The position numbers were made by a program, and so were the translations under genes. 64,000 bases of DNA. Source: Takashimella koratensis (taxonomy: Eukaryota; Basidiomycota; Tremellomycetes; Trichosporonales; Tetragoniomycetaceae). This document shows, in pieces, positions 32,374 to 44,190 of this stretch. Location: the NCBI GenBank assembly GCA_003116875.1, contig BCKT01000015.1, forward strand, positions 310,001 through 374,000. The letters are read 5' to 3'. Position 1 is the stretch's first letter. Each line of letters starts with the position of its first letter. The notes beneath the pieces were generated by a model. It was not told the DNA's origin. It saw only the letters and a program-made list of their open reading frames with translations, and did not search any database.

Positions 32374-34534
32374 TCACGGCTTGAAACTCTTGAATGCGTA
32401 GTACTTGAACGCGGCGCCGAAGGTGTTCTCCATGTAGTGGAAGACAGCGTTGGTCCATGCGAAATCGGGGCGGTCGGGTCCGCCCATCCACAGCTCGATG
32501 CGGTAGTTGATCTTGCGGCGGCTGAGAACGACGCCGCCGAACGTGGACCGGGACCAAGGCGGAAGCGGACAGGCTTCGAGTAGGTCGCCGCCAATGAGAC
32601 GAAGCACGATCTCGAGGAAGACATTGTCAAGCTGTTCAGGTTAGTCCAGTCACGCCGCTCATGACTTACCAGATTCGGAGCACCGGTCAACATGATCTTG
32701 CCGCCCTTGACGAACATGGGATCCTCCCACATCGGACGGACATTGTTGACAAAGAAGTGAAAGTTGTTGTCGTCCTTCATGTAGTGCAGGCCCAGTCCAG
32801 CTGAGCCTGGCGTGATCGGTAAGCCAAGCGCTTCAATCGGTCGGTTCCTGGAAGAAGCGATCCTCCTCCTGAGAGCCTTCCAGCTTCCTAAGAGGTCTTC
32901 CAGCGAGCTCGAGGTGAAGAGCTTGACCAGTCCGTCTTCGTACGTCTGCGCCGAGTTGGCCAACGGAGAGGCCGCACTGGGGCTGCTGAGGCTAGAGGTG
33001 GTCCCGGAGAAGTATAGAGTCCAGGCGTGGTCGAGAGGGTGATATCCGGGCACCGGGGGAGACCGGACGATTGGAGCAGAGGGTGGGGCTGGGAGCTCGT
33101 CAGGGGTAACGCTCGGGAGGAGGTTCCGGGCCAATGGCGGATTGAACAGGGGCAAAGAGCCCGTAGACGGTCGAGTTGGCGAGTCCTGTACAACGATGAT
33201 GGGGACAGAGGCAAAGGGGACGAATGGGTCGCTCTCAGCTGACAACTCGGTGTGAGCGAGACGAGGAGTGGGAGGGACAGTCAGCGTCGCAGTGCCCGAG
33301 ATTTTGTCGTCATCCGCCAGGGTTGGCTGAGGGGAGGGCGCTTTCGAGTCCTCGGTGGGGTCGACTGGCTCGGGCGTCTCAGCGACTGGCGGCTTCTCGA
33401 TGACTGAGGGAGAGATCGGGCGAGAGGGAAGGGAAGAGGGTACCGCCGGGGAATCAATGATGGAGGAGGGAGAAGGAAATTCAGGCTTGCGTGTCGCCTC
33501 GATGATCACCTCGGACGTCGGGGAAACACCTCCCGACGAAGTCGAGCCGTCCGTTTCAAACTCCGGCATCGTCACCACGATCTCGCCAGTGTCGTTGTCC
33601 TGACGTCAGCTCGAGACTTCCAGCCAAACCCACCTCATTGTCAGACCCCAGCTCGGTGATGGTCGCCTCGTCGACGAGCGTTGAGCGAGAAGTTGGCAAG
33701 ATGCACACTGGGAGGGAGGATGAGGTGGATTGGAGTCTAGCGGGAGATGACATGGCCTGGCGGTGATTAGCAATTGCATGTTGGATGACTCACCAAGCGA
33801 GCGTCGGCTTTTCCACCTTCCCCTCCGACCGCGACCAGAACGACCTCCTCTTCGTCGGCGTCCATAGCGAGAGCCGTGGCCGAGACCGACCTCTTCTTCT
33901 TCTTGTTCTTCCTCTTTTTCTTCTTCTGCGCGGCCTTGCCTGCACCAACCTCGGATGCAGCCTCGCGCTTCGTCTCCTCCTCACTCTCGTCAGCGTCGGA
34001 GCTGACGCTCATCTGTATGTAGAGTGGTTTCTTTGTGTGGTTGGACTGAGCGGGTGTCTTGGTACTAGAAATCCGTTGGAATTGCCCTTCTACCTCGTCG
34101 TCGTCGTCATCAATGATGTTGGACTCGTTATCGATGTGTACGGTGCCCGTAATCGCGTGTCGAACAATGGCTTCTCTCTCCTGGTGATCTTTCAGGAAGA
34201 GTCTGCGATTGGGGTTGGGGTTGTAGGTGAATGTGCGCCCTGTACCGACTCGGATGGCCTCGATCAGGCTCTCGCAGTCGCGGAGCTCGAAGGCTTGGAT
34301 GAGCTTCTCCATTTGGTCCGGCCGCTTCACAGCGTTCTCGGTAAAGTCGGTGGATGGTTTGCGGGAGGCAGTGTGTGGGAGGGTGGAGGTGGGTAGACGA
34401 CGAGGAACCATGGAATGGGGGAGGAAGCCGCGACCAGGGGATGAGGGAGAGGTGGGGGAGGAGGGGGAGGGGGAGAGGGAGGGGGAGAGGGAGGGGGAAG
34501 AGGATGCCACGGCTGGCTGGGTGAGGTGCTCCAT
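32374..34534 (-). CDS. eIF4E-family cap-binding protein with long N-terminal extension
   Basis: Four exons, 34534-33794, 33756-33634, 33599-32670 and 32631-32374, give 683 residues. The C-terminal ~200 residues form the eIF4E fold: HPLDHAWTLYF (Trp at about 481), SSSLEDLLGSWKALRR, NVRPMWEDP with the cap-stacking Trp, a KGGK loop, and IELWMGG before the final helix. The residue corresponding to human Trp56 is not obvious (a Tyr lies in SAQTYEDGL), as in class II (4EHP-like) proteins, so repression rather than initiation is possible. The first ~470 residues are mainly disordered: Ser/Pro-rich, then an ordered block around MEKLIQAFELRDCESLIEAI, a Lys-rich nuclear-localisation-like run and Ser/Pro-rich sequence. 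Introns 1 and 2 are 37 and 34 nt. Two separate genes (break near 33.76 kb) are the alternative, but the 37-nt intron joins the frames perfectly. Confidence 0.8.
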
Positions 34535-34717
34535 GCCTGGACTTGGACGACTCGAGCTTGCGTCGGGAAAGAGAACAAGAAAGAGGAGGATTGAACCAAT
34601 AAAGGATGGGGGACCATCATGTACATAGTCGTGTGTGCTATCAACGGAACACACACACACACACCTCTTCCTTTACCGTCTGCTTCACCCTACTCTACTC
34701 ATCTTACAACCACCAAG

Positions 34718-35137
34718 CTACTGCTCATCAATCGTCTTCTGCAAACTATCATACTCCACTCGCAGATGCTCAACTGCCGCGTACAGGTAACCCGGTCCGC
34801 TTCCCCTGATTGACTCCAACCTCTCCACATTCTTTCGGAGACTGCCCAGAATCTCGCTCAGGCCATCCAGTTCGATTATCACGTCCGTATTGACCTTGAG
34901 AGTACACCTATCAGCATACGTCCAAATCCAAATTGCCCATCTTGAACTGACCTGATTACCGACGGTCATCGAAAGTTGGGTGGCAAAAGCTTCGAGCGCT
35001 ACGACGACGCCGTAGGGTAAGACGGATAGGTGTGCACCGATTCGGGAGACGGCTCTTTCAAGTTGAACGATATCAGAGACGGCTTGTTGAAGCCTCCTCA
35101 GTAGCTCATTGGGTACGAGGATGGGGGTGCTCTTCAT
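34718..35137 (-). CDS. Small helical protein of unknown function
   Basis: Start at 35137 (MKSTPILVPNELLRRLQQ), stop at 34718-34720. A likely intron at 34951-34895 (GTCAGT donor, GCTGATAGG branch region, CAAG acceptor) is 57 nt long and stop-free. Splicing gives 120 residues and retention 139. Both halves are predicted to be long amphipathic helices with heptad-like Leu/Val spacing, such as ELLRRLQQAVSDIVQLERAV and LSEILGSLRKNVERLESI. No signal peptide or metal motif is present. It resembles a small subunit of a coiled-coil complex (for example BLOC/BORC, DASH or Mediator), but I could not assign it. It sits in the same direction as, and 183 bp downstream of... the eIF4E-like gene start, and is divergent from THO2. 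Confidence 0.6.
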   Translation of the reverse strand: MKSTPILVPNELLRRLQQAVSDIVQLERAVSRIGAHLSVLPYGVVVALEAFATQLSMTVGNQVSSRWAIWIWTYADRCTLKVNTDVIIELDGLSEILGSLRKNVERLESIRGSGPGYLYAAVEHLRVEYDSLQKTIDEQ

Positions 35138-35400
35138 GTTGATGTTTAATTGATAGGAAGACTTGACACGAGAAGGAGGAGAAAACCTGAGTTAAGCTCA
35201 CGGGGGTGCGGATGTCGTTGGATGGAACAAACATTTTTTGAATGGACTGGGGTGGGGCGGAGGTATGAGGATGCGGTCAAGCTGGTATGCGTCCATACTG
35301 AGGGCGGTTATCGCAGTGAGATAGGGTAGAAGAAGAGGGAAATGAAGATATAACAAGAGTCAAGGAGAGACAACAGTGGCATCCATGCTCGACTCTAGGA

Positions 35401-35434
<34 letters not shown>

Positions 35435-35723
35435 TGTGTGTGTGTGGGTACAGGCCACTTTCAACCAACCGTCCTTTGGACCACCTCCACCCACCTTATT
35501 TTTATTTTTATTTATTTTTGTCATTGGGGTACATTTTCTCCCAACTCTCGTTTCGTTTTCCTCCATCTCTCTCTCTCTGCTTCTGATTCTTGACCTCATC
35601 CCTCGCCTGACCACCCCACCTCTCCGGTCTGGTCACGCATCTCCTCTCCAACAACATTTCAAACCCCTGGCTGTCCACCTACCCGCTCCTCAGCCAGGTA
35701 CACCAGCGGACGTCGGGCTCAAC
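35138..35723. promoter_or_regulatory. Divergent promoter region between the small helical protein and THO2
   Basis: A 586-bp region with a (GT)n microsatellite at 35404-35447, an AT-rich TTATTTTTATTT stretch at about 35497-35518, and a C/T-rich leader before the THO2 start. No gene is supported. Confidence 0.4.
35404..35447 (+). repeat. (GT)n microsatellite
   Basis: About 22 GT units with a single TT interruption at about 35431, about 280 bp upstream of the THO2 start. Such tracts can form Z-DNA. Confidence 0.9.
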
Positions 35724-38700
35724 ATGGCCCCCCGGAAATCAAATAGGGCCCCCGCCGCGTCGACAGCAACGTCTAATGGTCATGCTTTGACAGAACCCGC
35801 CGCGCCGTCATCTTTGGTAGATGGAGATGGTATTGCCGCTCGGGTAGAAATGAGCATACAGAAGTGGGACCAGGATGGTCGGGATAGCATGTGAGCAGGT
35901 TTCCGTAATCCTACCTACGCCTTCTTGCTGATCACTGCTATGTACCGTAGATCGACCCTGCTGAAAGAGCAAATCGCACTCGCCTCTACATCCTCTCTAT
36001 CCTCAATCCCACTATCGCACTGCATTCTCGCCCTACTCACCTCCTCTCTCGACGCTCAAGTCCTCTCCGACTTCTTCGCCACTTTATTGAACGGTCTCAC
36101 CGACGACATCAGACAACTACACATCGAGACCTTTGCCGAATCACTTGTCGATATCGTTGAAGTCCTCGATGAGAGCCGAGAAGACTCGGAAGATCTCAAG
36201 ACGGCGAACTTGGACGACGTGGACAAGGGCAAGCAACATGCTGTGAAAGCTATCGCCGTTGTCAAAGCTCTTCTGGTAAGCTAACCGCGTTGGTTCCGAA
36301 AGCTTACGAACAGGGAAAACCAATACCATACCACATCCCCAATCTCTTGCTCTCTCCTACTGTCCTGCTCGAGCTCGGTCTCCACCCGACCCCCCACAAC
36401 CCGGCGATTCTTCAACGTGCACTCGTCAAGCGCAACACGACCTTGTTCTTCAAGCAGAGCAAATATAACCTGCTTCGCGAGTCTTCTGAGGGTTTCTCCG
36501 GCTTAATCGTCCTCCTTACGGGACCTGACGCCCTTGTCTCCGACGCTCGGACCGAGCTCGACGGCGTCCGGCAAGCAAGAGCGCAGCAGGTATGGGCCAG
36601 GGTTATGGGTCTGATCGGATACTTCAACCTCTCCCCTCCTCGTGTGCTCGATATCATCCTCGAGATTGCGGGATGTCACGTCGCGGCGCACTGGCGGTTC
36701 TTCCTCGATCTCCTTCGGTGCTCACCATGGGGAGTGACTGGAGCACAAGGGAAGGGGAAAGCAAAAGCGGAGGTAGACGAGGCAGACGACATTGCAGGGT
36801 GCATGCGTGATGGAGATCGAGTATTGGCACAAGTTCTCGGCTTCAAGTTCGGTTTTTATCAGGTGGGCACGATGGCGAAGAAGCACACGACTGACCTCAG
36901 CGACCGGATGGCGGCGATACTCCCATCGGATTCATTTACTTTACCGCTCTGCTTGTCAAGCACCAACTCGTTGGCCTCGCCGACCTATTGCCTTTCGTAT
37001 GTCCCGCGCGCGGAACTCAACCTGACCCCAGCTTTCTCCGGACGATGCCGAGATGGCCAACATCCGTTCTCGGTACCTGTCCTCCGTCAGCTCTCGCTCT
37101 GGACCCAACAACGCGCTCGTCAATGCTGTCCTAATCGACGAAGACGCGCCGTCGTCTTCCTCCGCGACAACTGCCGAGTCGTCCGGGCCGCCGCCGAAAC
37201 CTCCACCCGAGCAGCGGATCCAACTGGCACAAGCGCTTCTGGCTATCGGCGACCAGGCGTCAGCACTCTACTTCATCGCTAAATTCCCGTGGATCGTCAT
37301 GTCCCATCCTTCCGTAGCCGACCTCATCTTGCGCATCGTTGAGCACTCGGTCGAACCAGTTTACCAAGCGCTGTTATCGGCGAAAGCAGGAGAAAGTTCA
37401 GAGCTCGATCTGGAAGCTTTGGCCCCGACACATCGGAATAAAAAAGCCAAAGACATTGTGCCGACATTAGTCGTTCCTTCGCCACCAGCGACGGCGACCA
37501 AGACGTTCGAGTTCTTCTATCCCGACTGGTCGCGTGATATCGAACAGTGGACGTCTCCGGAAGACGTGTATCAGAAGGGGTTGAGATGGCTCACGCTTGT
37601 GCGAGGGCTGGGAGGGAGAGCTGTTCCTGTCATGGTTCGGATCTGCCGAATTGCTGAAGGTCACTTTTCATCCCTTCGGAAAGCAAAGGAGCAGGCTTTG
37701 GGGCTGGAAAAGGGTGCCAAGTCTCGAGAAGACCAGCGAAATGTAGAGGTAAGCTGCTCATTGTTCGGAAAGTAGCTGACAGCCAAGCCCACTGTGTCGG
37801 AGATGGAACCCTGGCTCGACCTGATCCGACTCTCTCTCCTTCCTTCTCTCTCTGTGTCGAATGCGACCGCCCCGTTCGATATCGAGCTGTGGGCGTTGCT
37901 TCGACACCTTCCTTACTCCGTGCGGTACTGCCTCTATGGCGAGTGGCGCGACTCAACGTGTAATCCCAAGGGCCGAAACAGCTGTTCAGCAGCAACAAGC
38001 GCCGCGACCGAGTGTACCCGCGAGATCAAGAAGGCGCTATCCCGAGTCACCGCAGCGCAGTCGGCACCATCCGGAGGCGCTCCTGGATCCCAAGCATCGG
38101 ATCGAGGACCCGCTAGGGCTTTGGCCAAGCTGAGTCACTCGAATCCTTGTGCTCTCTGGATCACGGCAGTCAACCAGGTCAAGGCGTACACAAACATCGG
38201 GCAGTTCATCGTTGAGGCTGGGCGTTATATGACTCAGTTGTCAATGGATGTGGCTACGTTCACTCTGGTTGATACTTTGTCGGACGATCTTACGTCCCGC
38301 CTCAACCCTCAAGGCACAGGTGTTGCCCAGTGGCTTGAAAGTGAGTATAGCTACATGGTCGACGTTGAGCTAACTTTCTGCAGGCTTGTCAACATTCGTG
38401 GGCGACTTTAACCGACGGTACGCGAACATGGACCTCGAGCCAGTCTTGCAATTCGTCATCAACCGCTTGATGCGTGGCGAGTCTGCCGACCTTACCATCC
38501 TCGGCAGTCTAATCAGCGTCATGTCCGGTGCTAACGTTGTCCTCAACTTTGCCGTGTCCGAAGAACAACTCCAAGCCTACGCCGCAGGGCGAGAGATGAT
38601 CCGTGAAGCATTCTATACGACCCAGATTGCGATATCGAGGCCTGCAGAAGGAGACGGGGTGGCCAAGCCCAAGTCGGCGCCAGTGGATAAGACCAAGAGC

Positions 38701-41700
38701 GTGAAGAAGAGTTTACCGAGGTTGGTGAATGCGCTTAGAGAGACAAAGTTGGCGATGCCGATTTGGATCGCCCTGGCGCAGACGAGGCAAGGAGCTGTGG
38801 ACAGGCTGGCGAGCGCACCGCTCAAGGCGATGGAGATCATGCAGGATTCAGTGGGTTGATCGCCAGCTTGAGAACGTGATGATAGAGCTGACGACGTCTA
38901 CAGTGCCACGATATCTTCATCCAATACGGCGACTTGTTGTCGGAACAGTTGACGGATGACGAGCACCTCACGCTCACGCCGGACCTGGAATCATTGGTCT
39001 CCGACTACGGTCTCGACTTTGCCATGGCGTTCCAGATCCTTCGCGCGCGGCTCAATGCAGCACTCGACAAGGCTCGGACGCTGGAGAAGGCTGATTTCCA
39101 GAAACGCCTGTTGGCGGAGAAGGAGCGTCTAGCATCTCCGAAACAAGCAATGTCGATGACGTTACCAGATATTGCGTCCCCGATTGACTCGCCATCAACG
39201 GACGCGATGCAGGTGGATGGAGAGGAGGTGGGTGAGGGAGATGCAACGGGGCAGTTGGTCCCGCCCCCAAAGGCGAGGAAGGTGTGGTGGCCGACGGCAT
39301 TGCAACCGACCATGGAACAAGCGAGGGCGCTTCTTCCTCGTGAAGTCAATGAAGTATTAGGGTGAGTCCTTGCGCTGTTTACACTCTTGTGCCGATAGCT
39401 GAACGCTTTGCAGCGCGCCATTCTTTGTCATCTTCTGGCAATTGCACGTGCACGACATTGCCTTCTCACCTGAATCTTATGACAAAGCGATTGATCGAAT
39501 CACCCGACTCGACAACGAAGTCGCTGGCTGGAAAACCGCGAACGCTGTCGACCTCCGAACCGAGCGATCCCGCTTCAAAGCTCGTATCGACCAGCTGAAG
39601 GCAGAGCGAGATGCGCAACAGGCTCTAGTGAACGGACCGAACAAGCGCCGACTCCGACTCGAGAGTTCGAAATGGTTTGGAAAGGCCATCGCTGATCGGA
39701 ATCTCCAAAGACCGTTGGGCTTGCAGTTGCACCAGTATTGCTTTTACCCAAGAGCGATACTTACCCCCGCCGACGCGTCATTTGTGGCCAAATTTATCAG
39801 ACTCGCTCATGATCTCGGCACGGTGGGATTCTCTACTGTCTACGCCTATAACAATGTAAGTGGGCTCCCCTGGCGTATTCCCTGCATGCAAAGCTGAGCA
39901 AGTGCAGTTCTTCAACGACCAGTTGGCGGCTTGTATTTTCTCCTGTACCGAGAGCGAGGCACGTAACCTTGGTGAGTCCAGCGGAAGAGAGTCCCCTGAC
40001 AGCTGCTGACTCGACTGCAGGTCGTTGCCTGGCAGCAATAATGGCCGACCTCGACAAATGGCACCGAGACGAAGCGACGTACAAGCGCGAAGCCCTGGGC
40101 CTCGTCGACAAGCCCACCGAGAACGGCGCAGCGTCCACGACTACTGATAACCAGTTGCCTGGGATGTTTTTCCGCGTTCGACCAAAGGAGGATATGAAGG
40201 CAATGACATGGCAGCAGTTCCGTAACTTTTACGCCAAATGTCACAACAACCTCGCCAAGGTGAGCTTAGAGCTTTCATCTCTTCAATCGAGGTTTGGGAA
40301 CCCAGCTGACAGTGTCGCAGGCACTTGTGTCGTGTTGGGAGGAATCCGACTTTATGCACACCAAGAACGCGATCACCGTCGGGCTTCAAGTGATCAAGTA
40401 TTTCCCTGTTATGGAGAGCAACGGCCGAGCGATCGAAAAGGCTGTCAAGGACTTGATGACTGCGAAAGACAGGAACATCACTGCGGACGTCCTGGCGCTG
40501 TGTAACTCGTACTCTTTGCATCTCAAGAAACGCCAGACGATCCGAGCTTTCGTCTCGCCGCATCTCTTCCACTCTGTAAGTTAGCCCACAACGTATCAGA
40601 TCCAATGCTTATCATTGCTCCTCTTTGCAGACTGGCGCAAAACCCCCTCCGCCTCCAGCTCCGGCCAAGGCAGTCGCAGCGGGTACCGAAAAGACCTCGG
40701 CGAAAGCGGCAACAGCTGAGCCGGCTACTGCGACGGATGCTACAGCTACCAAGCCAACGGAGAAAGCTATCCCCGCCAAGCCCGCTACGTCGTCGATGGC
40801 GGATGCAAAGGCGCTCCGTCAGAAGCTGGAAGAAGGACGAGCGCGGACGGCGTCGGCTACTGGCAATGCAGCTGCCAACGCCTCCGCGGCCAAGGAGGAC
40901 GTCAAGTGAGTCATGGCCGTAGCAGAATATATGAGTTTACTTTGTGCTGATATCTTGCAGACCCGCCTCCCCTGCTCCAGGGAGGAGCGGCACGAGCACG
41001 CCCGCCCCATCTGCTCAGCCACCGTCTGGACCTCGAACTCGTCGTGGGGCTGCAGCCTCGCCCGCGCCTACAGGACCCAGTGGTGCTTCCCGCGCCAACG
41101 GCTCATCTGCGATCCCTGCTAAGCCTCCACCTTCTGGTCCCGCCGATCGCTCTTCGTCCATGGGCCCACCCAAGACTGAGATGACAGTCGAAGAGGCCCG
41201 CGCGGCTGCTCGTGCCAAGAAGTTTGGGGCGATGGTTAATACCACCCCCCCTGCTACTCCTCCTGCGACGTCAGCAGCGGCTTCCGCGGCTGCGTCGAAC
41301 GCGTCCGGGCCGAATGAAACCGGTCGAGCGAGGTCGCCAACCCCAGGGAATAGGAGAGACTCGGCACCCCCCAATGCACTGAAGCGAAGCGGTAGTGTCG
41401 AAAGCCGAGTGAGCGAGCGGTCTCGTCGTAACGAGCGGAGGGACGACAGGGACCGAGATCACCGGGACCGTGGGGATAGAGACCGTGATCGTGATAGCCA
41501 GCGAGACCGCGAACGTGAGCGAGACCGAGACCGCGAACGTGAGCGAGACCGAGACCGCGATCGCGGAGTCGCTCCTTCTGGTCCTCGTGATCGGGAAAGA
41601 GAGCGTGACGACGTCCCTCCACGCGAGAACGGGACCTCGTCTCGCGCAAGCAACCGGACCACTGAAGACGATAAAGATCGTAGGAAGAGTGAGGGCGAGA

Positions 41701-42687
41701 AAGATGATAGGCGATCTTCGAGGGACGGAGGAAGGAGAAGGGAAGGGGAACGTGAACGTGAACGTGAGAGAGAAGGGAGAGATAAGGAACGTGAGAAGGA
41801 GAGGGAAGAGAGGAGGCGGAGTGGACGTGAGAGAGGGGATGAGAAAGATGATCCGAAAAGGAAGAGGGAAGATGATGAGGTAAGTATCGGAAGGGCGTTT
41901 AGAGGAGCTTGGGTAGAAGGGGAGTAAGCTGATGACAAACTCAGCATCGCTCGGACCGGAGTCATCGAGACTCGGACAGGGAACATAGGCACCGTGACCG
42001 ACGCGATGACAGGGACAGGCGAGACGACCGCGACCGCCGTGACGAGCGGGACACTGACAAGGACAAGGACAAAGACAAGGACAAGGATCGCGAGGTGCGC
42101 GACGTCCGAGACGTCCGCGATGTCCGCGATGGTCGAGACCTGAGGGATGGAAGAGATGCTCGAGATGCCAGGGACACTAGGGATGGCAGAGACGATAGGC
42201 ATAGAAGGGACGATAGGGACAGGCGGGACGACAGGGAAAGAGAGAGGGATAGGGATAGGCGCAGAAGTGAGCGCGATACGAGGGAAAATCGCGATTCGAG
42301 GGACACCAGGTCGAAAGATGGTGATCGCACGCCCAAGGCCGATCCGAATGACCGCGTGGACCCGAAGAGAGCGGAACCTGTCAAGCCAGCGGCTGCTGGG
42401 CCGCCTCCCTCTGCTCCGGCTGCTCCCGCCGCATCGACGGTTCCGAGTGCACCGGCGGCGGCGGCTGCTCCCGCGGCACCCACTGCTCCGGCTGCCGATA
42501 CTAGAGGACGAGCACCAACGCCGTCGACCCCCGCTATTGCTACCCCGGCGAAAGCGACTCAACAAGCACCTGCACCGGTGGGAGCTGGGAACGGGCTGCC
42601 GCGTCGTCCGTCAGCGACAGAGGAACGGATCAGCGATGTCACGCGAGGCCGAAATGAGGTGAGCGAGTGTTCTGATGATGACAGTGT

Positions 42688-42741
<54 letters not shown>

Positions 42742-43482
42742 GCTTTAGAGGGAGTAACCCTTTCACTGATATCAAATTAGCCCCCTAAGGCACCAGCGTC
42801 CGTTCCAGCTCGTCCCGATTCCAGGAGAAGAGAAAGTGCTGGTGTGCCACCTAGCGGACCTGCCGGCGCCCACGGCAACTCCAACGCCAACGCCAGCACC
42901 AGCCCAAACACCCACGCCCAATTCACTCAGTCGTCTCAGGTGTCCCGGGTCCAGCACGCGCTCCCGATCCGCCCCGAAGCGAAGTCGATGGGCCTGAGCA
43001 TTCGTTCGTCTTCGTCCGACGCCCCTAGGCCCGACCCTCAGCCTCAGCCGGGCGCGGCGACTCCACAGCGCCCGATCTCGTTGGCGGAGAGGATGGGACT
43101 CCAGCCCTCTGGTGGTCTAGCAGGCACACCGTCGTCCGCTTCCCCATGGTCGGTGGTGGGATCAACGCCAACGGGACCTGCCGGGAGGACGGGGCATGGG
43201 ACTTCTCAAGCCTCGCCGTCGGTCAGGAGGGACGAGCAGTCGAGTGACCGGGACAGAGACCGCGAGAGGGACCGAGACAGAGGAGAGCGAAAGCGGCCTC
43301 TGGATGAAACTAGTACAGCGGCGAGAGACGAGTCACCGGGGTCTGGGTCGAAGCGGATCCGCACGACTCGGGAGCGCGAGAGGGCAAGGACTGGGGGGAG
43401 GAGCGATAGGAGGGAGAGTGGAGGTGGGAATAGGCTGTTAGCCGGTGCCATGAGGGCGGCGTCAAGCGATCACAAGAAGTAG
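35724..43482 (+). CDS. THO2: THO complex subunit 2 (mRNA export/transcription elongation)
   Basis: Sixteen exons: 35724-35890, 35951-36275, 36314-36862, 36901-36996, 37032-37748, 37788-38340, 38384-38850, 38904-39361, 39414-39855, 39908-39971, 40021-40259, 40321-40575, 40631-40905, 40961-41879, 41945-42658 and 42781-43482. They give 2313 residues. THO2 is the scaffold of the THO/TREX complex, which couples transcription to mRNP packaging and export and limits R-loops. Family blocks are QSKYNLLRESSEGFSGLI, FIYFTALLVKHQLVGLADLLPF, LPYSVRYCLYGEW, TREIKKALSRV, LAKLSHSNP and the helical region up to LCNSYSLHLKKRQ. From about residue 1540 on the protein is disordered: Ala/Pro-rich, then long Arg-Asp/Arg-Glu repeats that probably bind nucleic acid. 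Introns 2, 3, 4 and 5 are 38, 38, 35 and 39 nt. The last intron contains a (GA)n repeat that reads as more RE dipeptides if retained. Confidence 0.92.
42692..42736 (+). repeat. (GA)n microsatellite in the last THO2 intron
   Basis: About 22 GA units within 42659-42780. In the upstream frame it reads Arg-Glu repeats, like the neighbouring exons, before reaching a stop at 42746-42748. Confidence 0.9.
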
Positions 43483-44190
43483 ATGGAGTGCGTCTGCAGG
43501 AATCAGTCGGAGCTGAAGAGGGTTAGGACAAGTGGTCGTCGTTGGAGGATTAGAAAGAGGCGTTCAAGCGGCGGAGAGAAGTAGTTTCATTTCAAGTCTT
43601 AATCATAGCTTTTGCTCTCGCACATCGTTCATTGCTCTGTTACGCCATCTCCATCTCTCATCATGCACCGTCATTTTGCATTTCCTGGTCGCTTTTCTGA
43701 ATCTGGTTTGTGGGGACGGGCGATTGAAACGTGTTACTTGCTCGAGCCCGAGGAGGCCGAGATCGGAGAGTGGACAAAAGAGGTATTTGGGTAAGTAGAT
43801 CTACAGCAAAGGAACAAACGCTCTTTTCATAAAACAAGCAAGGACCCGGTGAGCGTGGACCCCACGCTCCGCTACTCCGTTGATCTCAGCTGAAGGGAGT
43901 GGCCTGTGGTGTGTCCATGCATGGGTAAATAAGGCAGACGCTACCATGACCGAGATACAGTATCCCGCTGTCTCGGCAACTATTATACACAGTACGCTGG
44001 GCAAACGTCACCGGGTTAGATCCCATTTCACATTTCAGGCACGGTTGCTAGCGAAGAAGAACCACGCACCATGTTGAGTACCCGCGTCCACCTCCCATCT
44101 CACTTTCACTTTCACTTTCACCCATCTCACATCTCTCCTTGTCCTTCCCCTTGGCCCTCGCCTCTCTACCACCCACGGCATATCCCCACC
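43483..44190. other. Intergenic region between THO2 and PSD2
   Basis: THO2 3' UTR and PSD2 promoter/leader. A short CACTTT triplication (about 44102-44121) precedes the PSD2 start. An in-frame ATG at 44071 could extend PSD2. No other gene is supported. Confidence 0.4.

Noticed and set aside
33556..33753. Separate eIF4E gene starting at ATG 33753
   Set aside because: The 37-nt intron just upstream joins the preceding frame in phase with good splice signals, so one gene is more likely.
41459..42565. 368-codon minus-strand Ser/Arg-rich frame
   Set aside because: Antisense of the THO2 RD/RE repeats and spans its intron.
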